Part shown: positions 7,057-10,100 of the stretch, piece by piece | How positions within the stretch are numbered: the stretch's first letter is position 1 | Layout: each line of letters opens with the position of its first letter | Assembly: GCA_964399035.1 (NCBI GenBank) | Contig: CAYNPH010000038.1 | Span: 1 to 10,100, forward strand | Direction: 5' to 3' | Source: WAOL01 sp964399035 | GTDB lineage: Archaea > Thermoproteota > Thermoprotei_A > Sulfolobales > NBVN01 | Length of the DNA: 10,100 nt | Translations under genes and position numbers: made by a program | Notes under the pieces: generated by a model | What the model was told of the DNA's origin: nothing | Databases searched by the model: none | The model's input: the letters and a program-made list of their open reading frames with translations, nothing else

Positions 7057-7577
7057 GTGGGTGTTTTGCAGATGTCTTTTAGTGTTGCTTTGTTTTTGTC
7101 GTATTTTCTGAGTGTGTCCCAGTGTGGTTTGATTTTCTTGATTGTTTCTTTTAGTGGGTTGGTGTTTGGTGGTGTGTTTGTTTTGTTTAGGTTTTCGCGT
7201 ATTTTGTTTATGGTTTCTTGTAGGGTTGTTTTGTTCATTGCTGTTAGTAGGCTTAGGCAGGCTAGTAGGGCTTCGTTTGCGTGGTATCCGTTCATTATTA
7301 GGGTTAGGGCTGCTGCGGCCGCGCCTAGTTTCTTGTTTCCGTCGGTTAGGGGGTGGTTTAGGACGGTGTAGCGCAGTATGGAGGCGGCGGCGATCGCTGT
7401 TAGGTCTTCTTCGTTGGTGGTTGTGTTGCGTAGGTACTTTATGGCGTGGGCCGTGGTTTCTAGTGTTGTGGTTATTGCGTCCTCGTTCATTATCTCTATG
7501 CTGTCTTCCGGGTACAGTGTTTTCAGTGTCCTTACTATTTCGAGCATGTCTTTCTTTGAGGGTATTGCTGGCTTCAT
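7053..7577 (-). CDS. Small Fic/Doc-family protein with a variant core motif
   Basis: This encodes 174 residues (ATG at 7577-7575). Fic-fold proteins transfer AMP, another nucleotide part, or (Doc) a phosphate to target proteins, and many act as toxins. The core motif is NHPLTDGNKKLG, with the catalytic-position histidine at residue 75, against the usual HPFxxGNxR. The phenylalanine is leucine and the following arginine is lysine, so activity is uncertain. The motif is preceded by an all-helical N-terminal part and followed by a basic helical tail of about 60 residues. I see no inhibitory helix motif and no antitoxin gene beside it. The gene is AT-richer than its neighbours and its sense strand is strongly A+C, suggesting transfer or unusual mutation pressure. 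It follows the permease by 61 bases and points into the CRISPR leader. Confidence 0.75.
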   Translation of the reverse strand: MKPAIPSKKDMLEIVRTLKTLYPEDSIEIMNEDAITTTLETTAHAIKYLRNTTTNEEDLTAIAAASILRYTVLNHPLTDGNKKLGAAAAALTLIMNGYHANEALLACLSLLTAMNKTTLQETINKIRENLNKTNTPPNTNPLKETIKKIKPHWDTLRKYDKNKATLKDICKTPT

Positions 7578-7638
7578 TTGGTGGTCGCCTTCGTTGGTGT
7601 TTTTGGTGTGGTTGGTCTTAATTGTGTTGGCGGGTTCG

Positions 7639-8379
7639 TTAGATGCGTTCCAGTTTCTTTACGAGTGCCTTCGTTCCTGCGGCGAGCCACGCGGTGTTCA
7701 GCGCTATTGCTAGGGCTAGGTAGGCGGGGTTCACGGTGTTCTCGGTTAGTGCTGAGCGTACGCACTCTATCACGCTCGTGGCCGGGTTCACCAGCATTAC
7801 CGCTCTTAGCCATGGGGGTACGGCGTTTAGGGGGAAGTAGAGGGGGGATAGGTTCAGTAGGATTACGTTGGTTATTGACGCTATTAGCGATACCTTCCGT
7901 GGGTCTAGGCTCCCCACGCATAGGAGGAGGACTATGCCGGTGACCCCTAGGGAGAGGAGGAATGAGAGGGCGTAGGTGGCGGCGGCGCCTGCGGCGCTCA
8001 CGCTGACTCCCTGCAGGGCCGCTATGGTCAGCGCTGCCGTGACCTGTATTAGGTTAATCACGGACGTCGCTAGGAGCCTGGAGAGGATCACGTAGTGCCT
8101 TGGGATGGGAAGGAGTAGGTAGCGGTCGAGGAAACCCACGCTCAGCTCTATCACCGTGTAGAGGCCGGATATCGTTGACGGGAGGAATAGGGTCCCCATG
8201 AGGAGGCCCGTAGCCACGACGCGGCCCACGGCGGGGCTGTTCGTGAAGAGCTTAAGACCGTAGGGCACGATGAGCATTGACGCGACCGTGGATATCAGCG
8301 GGACCACGACGAACTCCCTGCGCGACCTAAGGATGTGGGACGCGTTGTAGGTCACCAGCACGAGCAGGCGCCCAACCAT
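7639..8379 (-). CDS. ABC-2 type transporter permease
   Basis: This 246-residue membrane protein has about six hydrophobic segments, at residues 24-42, 53-75, 102-122, 131-155, 163-182 and 217-237. The late motif PPWLRAVMLVNPATSVIECVR matches the ABC-2 permease pattern in which an NP pair precedes a helix with a conserved Arg. It would form the channel of an exporter with the ATPase encoded just upstream; the substrate (drug, polysaccharide, peptide or lipid) cannot be told. ATG 8379 is chosen because GAGGGGTG lies about 10 bases before it and it starts 16 bases after the ATPase stop. The longer frame from 8457 would overlap the ATPase by about 60 bases and begins with a non-hydrophobic Arg/Ser stretch that is only the other frame of that gene. 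Confidence 0.88.
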   Translation of the reverse strand: MVGRLLVLVTYNASHILRSRREFVVVPLISTVASMLIVPYGLKLFTNSPAVGRVVATGLLMGTLFLPSTISGLYTVIELSVGFLDRYLLLPIPRHYVILSRLLATSVINLIQVTAALTIAALQGVSVSAAGAAATYALSFLLSLGVTGIVLLLCVGSLDPRKVSLIASITNVILLNLSPLYFPLNAVPPWLRAVMLVNPATSVIECVRSALTENTVNPAYLALAIALNTAWLAAGTKALVKKLERI

Positions 8380-8395
8380 CAACGCCCCGCACCCC

Positions 8396-9394
8396 TCAGC
8401 GAGGGCCCCTAAGCACGTGGAGCTCCTCGACCTCAGCACCCTTAAGGAGCTCCTCAATAACGTCCCTCAACACGTCCTCGCGACCCACGCGGATCTCGAA
8501 GTCATACCTAACCCTCAAACCGCTCACGCTGATGAAGGATGCGGCACCGCCGAACGCCTGCCTAGCCTCATCGACGCTGGTGAAGACCGCCACGGTTGAG
8601 GATGACGCGTCGATTCCTAAGGCCTTAAGCACCTCACCCACCCTAGGCTTGAAGACCGCCTTAACGACCCCTCCCATCCCCCTCAACCTGCTCACGAGTG
8701 AGGGGTCCTTAACCACGGCAACGCCCCTCACGACGATCCCGGCGTGGGTGAGGGCCTCAAGCTCCTTGACGTCGACGTGCTTGACGCGCCCGCCCTCAAC
8801 CAGCAGTACCTCGTCCGCCACGGCCTTAACTAGGCTTAAGTCGTGTGAGGCGAGGAGGATGAGGGACTCGCCCTTAAGCCTCCTCAGCAACCCCTCAACC
8901 CACTCACGTGATGCCGCGTCAAGGAACTCCGTCGGCTCGTCAACTAGGTTCACGGGGGCTTCCTTAATGAGTAGCTTGGCCAGCTCAACCTTCCTCCTCT
9001 GCCCCTCGGAGAGCTTGAGTAGGGGGCCCCACAGGTGCTCGGGCACGCCGACGGACCGTAGCGCGTCCTCCACGCGCATGCGGCGCCTGCCCTTACCAGT
9101 CATTAAGTAGTAGAGGCGCAGGTAATCCACCGCCGACTCACCCTGATCGGTGAGGGGGGTCGTGGCAACGTAGTTCACTAACTCCCTCACCCCAGGATCC
9201 CTGAACGGGTCGCCCCCAAGCACGCGTACCCGCCCCTCACTAGGCGCTATGATGCCTGCGGCAAGCCTGAGTAGCGTCGTCTTACCGCTCCCGTTAGGGC
9301 CGACTAGGGCTACGCAGCCGGGCCCCTCCAACGCGAGGTTAACGCCCCTGAGAACGTACTTGCTCACGCCCTCGAAACGCACCGCCGCCCTCAT
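8396..9394 (-). CDS. ABC transporter ATP-binding protein
   Basis: This encodes 332 residues. It contains a complete nucleotide-binding domain: Walker A GPNGSGKTT (residues 32-40), a signature LSEGQ (127-131, a one-residue variant of LSGGQ), Walker B VNLVDEPTEFLD (147-158) and the switch histidine in LASHD (180-184). It should power the permease encoded 16 bases downstream. About 110 residues follow the core domain with two apparent alpha/beta units, an extension seen in many ATPases of ABC-2 exporters but not one I can name. The start is ATG 9394 with GTGAG five bases upstream. It lies 11 bases after the preceding gene, so the three genes are probably one operon. Confidence 0.93.
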   Translation of the reverse strand: MRAAVRFEGVSKYVLRGVNLALEGPGCVALVGPNGSGKTTLLRLAAGIIAPSEGRVRVLGGDPFRDPGVRELVNYVATTPLTDQGESAVDYLRLYYLMTGKGRRRMRVEDALRSVGVPEHLWGPLLKLSEGQRRKVELAKLLIKEAPVNLVDEPTEFLDAASREWVEGLLRRLKGESLILLASHDLSLVKAVADEVLLVEGGRVKHVDVKELEALTHAGIVVRGVAVVKDPSLVSRLRGMGGVVKAVFKPRVGEVLKALGIDASSSTVAVFTSVDEARQAFGGAASFISVSGLRVRYDFEIRVGREDVLRDVIEELLKGAEVEELHVLRGPR

Positions 9395-9405
9395 CTGGGC
9401 TCACG

Positions 9406-10095
9406 TTACTGCCTGCATATGGGTGAGAGCACCTTTGGAGCCGCCTCAAGAACCTCCTTAAGCGTCCCGCCGCCCTCCCCACCCACGCCGGCATCCTCGA
9501 AGACCATCATAACGTACTTACCCATGGCCGCGCACGCCCTAACATCCTCCTTAAGCCTCACGGACTTACCCACAACCTCCCTCAAAGCCTCCGCAACGTC
9601 CCCAACCTCACCGGACCTAAGCACGACCCTGTAACCCGAATCAACGATCAGGTCCCCGTACTCCGCAAGAACCTTAAGCGCATCCTCAACACTAACCGAC
9701 CCCAGCAAGCCAGCCAAGTAATCATGAACCTCCTCATCCAACGACCTAGACGCCAGAAACGCCAAGTAGTAAGCGAGACCCTCAGCAAACGGCATGGGAC
9801 AGGACCCAACGCCCGCCAACACCCTCCTCACGTAGTAAGAAGCAAGAGCAAGAAACACCGACACCCTACCCTCAACCCGACCCACACCACCCCTCACAGG
9901 AACCACAACATCATAACTACACGTAAGGCACTCACCACCAGAACCACCAAACACCACCCCACCCTCACCAGCAACCAGCAAAACCTCCCCAGGAACATCA
10001 CCCACCAAGCCCCTCAAACCCCGCAAATACCCCTCAACCCTAGGAACCCACTCAGAACAAACAGCATCACTACCAACACACGAAACCCCCGCCAT
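9406..10095 (-). CDS. Hypothetical protein of unknown function, possibly 5'-truncated
   Basis: This encodes at least 229 residues. ATG 10095 is the first visible start, but the frame is still open at the window edge and GGAG lies only one base before that ATG, so the true start may be outside. I do not recognise the family. Visible features are a CxxC (GECLTC, residues 55-60) with five other cysteines, a weakly hydrophobic helix around residues 78-95, and FAEGLAYYLAFL (about 102-114). The last resembles the EGLAxY segment that follows the active site in gluzincin-type peptidases, but the HExxH motif expected before it is absent. There is no clear signal peptide. The + strand is A+C-rich, so the sense strand is G/T-biased (Val, Gly, Leu), increasingly so towards the 5' end. 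It sits 11 bases before the ABC ATPase gene, so it probably shares its operon. Confidence 0.65.
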   Translation of the reverse strand: MAGVSCVGSDAVCSEWVPRVEGYLRGLRGLVGDVPGEVLLVAGEGGVVFGGSGGECLTCSYDVVVPVRGGVGRVEGRVSVFLALASYYVRRVLAGVGSCPMPFAEGLAYYLAFLASRSLDEEVHDYLAGLLGSVSVEDALKVLAEYGDLIVDSGYRVVLRSGEVGDVAEALREVVGKSVRLKEDVRACAAMGKYVMMVFEDAGVGGEGGGTLKEVLEAAPKVLSPICRQ

Positions 10096-10100
10096 ACTCC

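Noticed and set aside
6370..7577. A CRISPR-regulated toxin arrangement (CreTA-like), with decayed repeats as guide RNA and Fic as toxin
   Set aside because: The decayed repeats are at the far end of the array from fic, no matching guide sequence to a fic promoter was seen, and graded decay is the ordinary trailer pattern.
7057..7713. Several + strand open frames rich in Phe, Leu, Val, Trp and Cys opposite fic
   Set aside because: They are shadows created by the G+T-rich strand; the minus strand encodes a protein with a recognisable Fic motif.
8380..8457. Longer permease start overlapping the ATPase gene
   Set aside because: The added residues are Arg/Ser-rich and only the second frame of the ATPase end; ATG 8379 has a better ribosome-binding site and spacing.

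Overview
The window looks like a GC-rich hyperthermophilic archaeon, most likely a member of the Thermoproteota (crenarchaea). Genes are tightly packed, AGG (Arg) and ATA (Ile) codons are common, several starts are TTG or GTG, and the CRISPR-Cas genes are of the archaeal type I-A. This placement is inferred from style; there is no marker gene to fix a genus.

Positions 1-6358 (+ strand) hold most of a type I-A interference operon in the order cas7 (5' end cut off by the window), cas5a, a Cas8a-like large subunit, cas3' helicase, cas3'' HD nuclease and cas6. The three junctions cas5a/cas8a, cas8a/cas3' and cas3'/cas3'' are 4-base stop/start overlaps using TTG, TTG and GTG, so the block is probably translated as a coupled unit. 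Together these genes encode a Cascade surveillance complex, the split Cas3 effector and the crRNA-processing enzyme. No adaptation genes (cas1, cas2, cas4), no csa5 and no csa3 regulator are visible; csa5 would normally sit just upstream of cas7, outside the window.

Positions 6370-6916 hold a CRISPR array of nine 25-base repeats (seven identical, two decayed) and eight spacers of 37-44 bases, starting 11 bases after cas6. The decayed repeats lie at the cas6 end, and the minus strand of the repeat ends in the crRNA handle sequence ATTGAAAG. The array is therefore read on the minus strand, from a leader at about 6917-7052 with TATA-like boxes, towards and convergent with cas6. A series of T-tracts on the minus strand inside the 3' end of cas6 could terminate the crRNA precursor.

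Positions 7053-10095 are all on the minus strand: a hypothetical protein (possibly running off the window), an ABC transporter ATPase, its ABC-2 type permease, and a small Fic/Doc-fold protein whose stop codon lies at the upstream edge of the CRISPR leader. The Fic gene points into the array in the same direction, so read-through is possible.

Three blocks have extreme strand asymmetry: about 5940-6358 and 9540-10100 are dominated by A+C on the + strand, and about 7060-7640 by G+T. The first and third flank the array and leader almost symmetrically. I found no tRNA, rRNA, insertion sequence or transposase. The CRISPR-Cas module is of a known kind; the least explained items are the divergent Cas8a-like subunit, the Fic protein beside the leader, the composition blocks and the last hypothetical gene.
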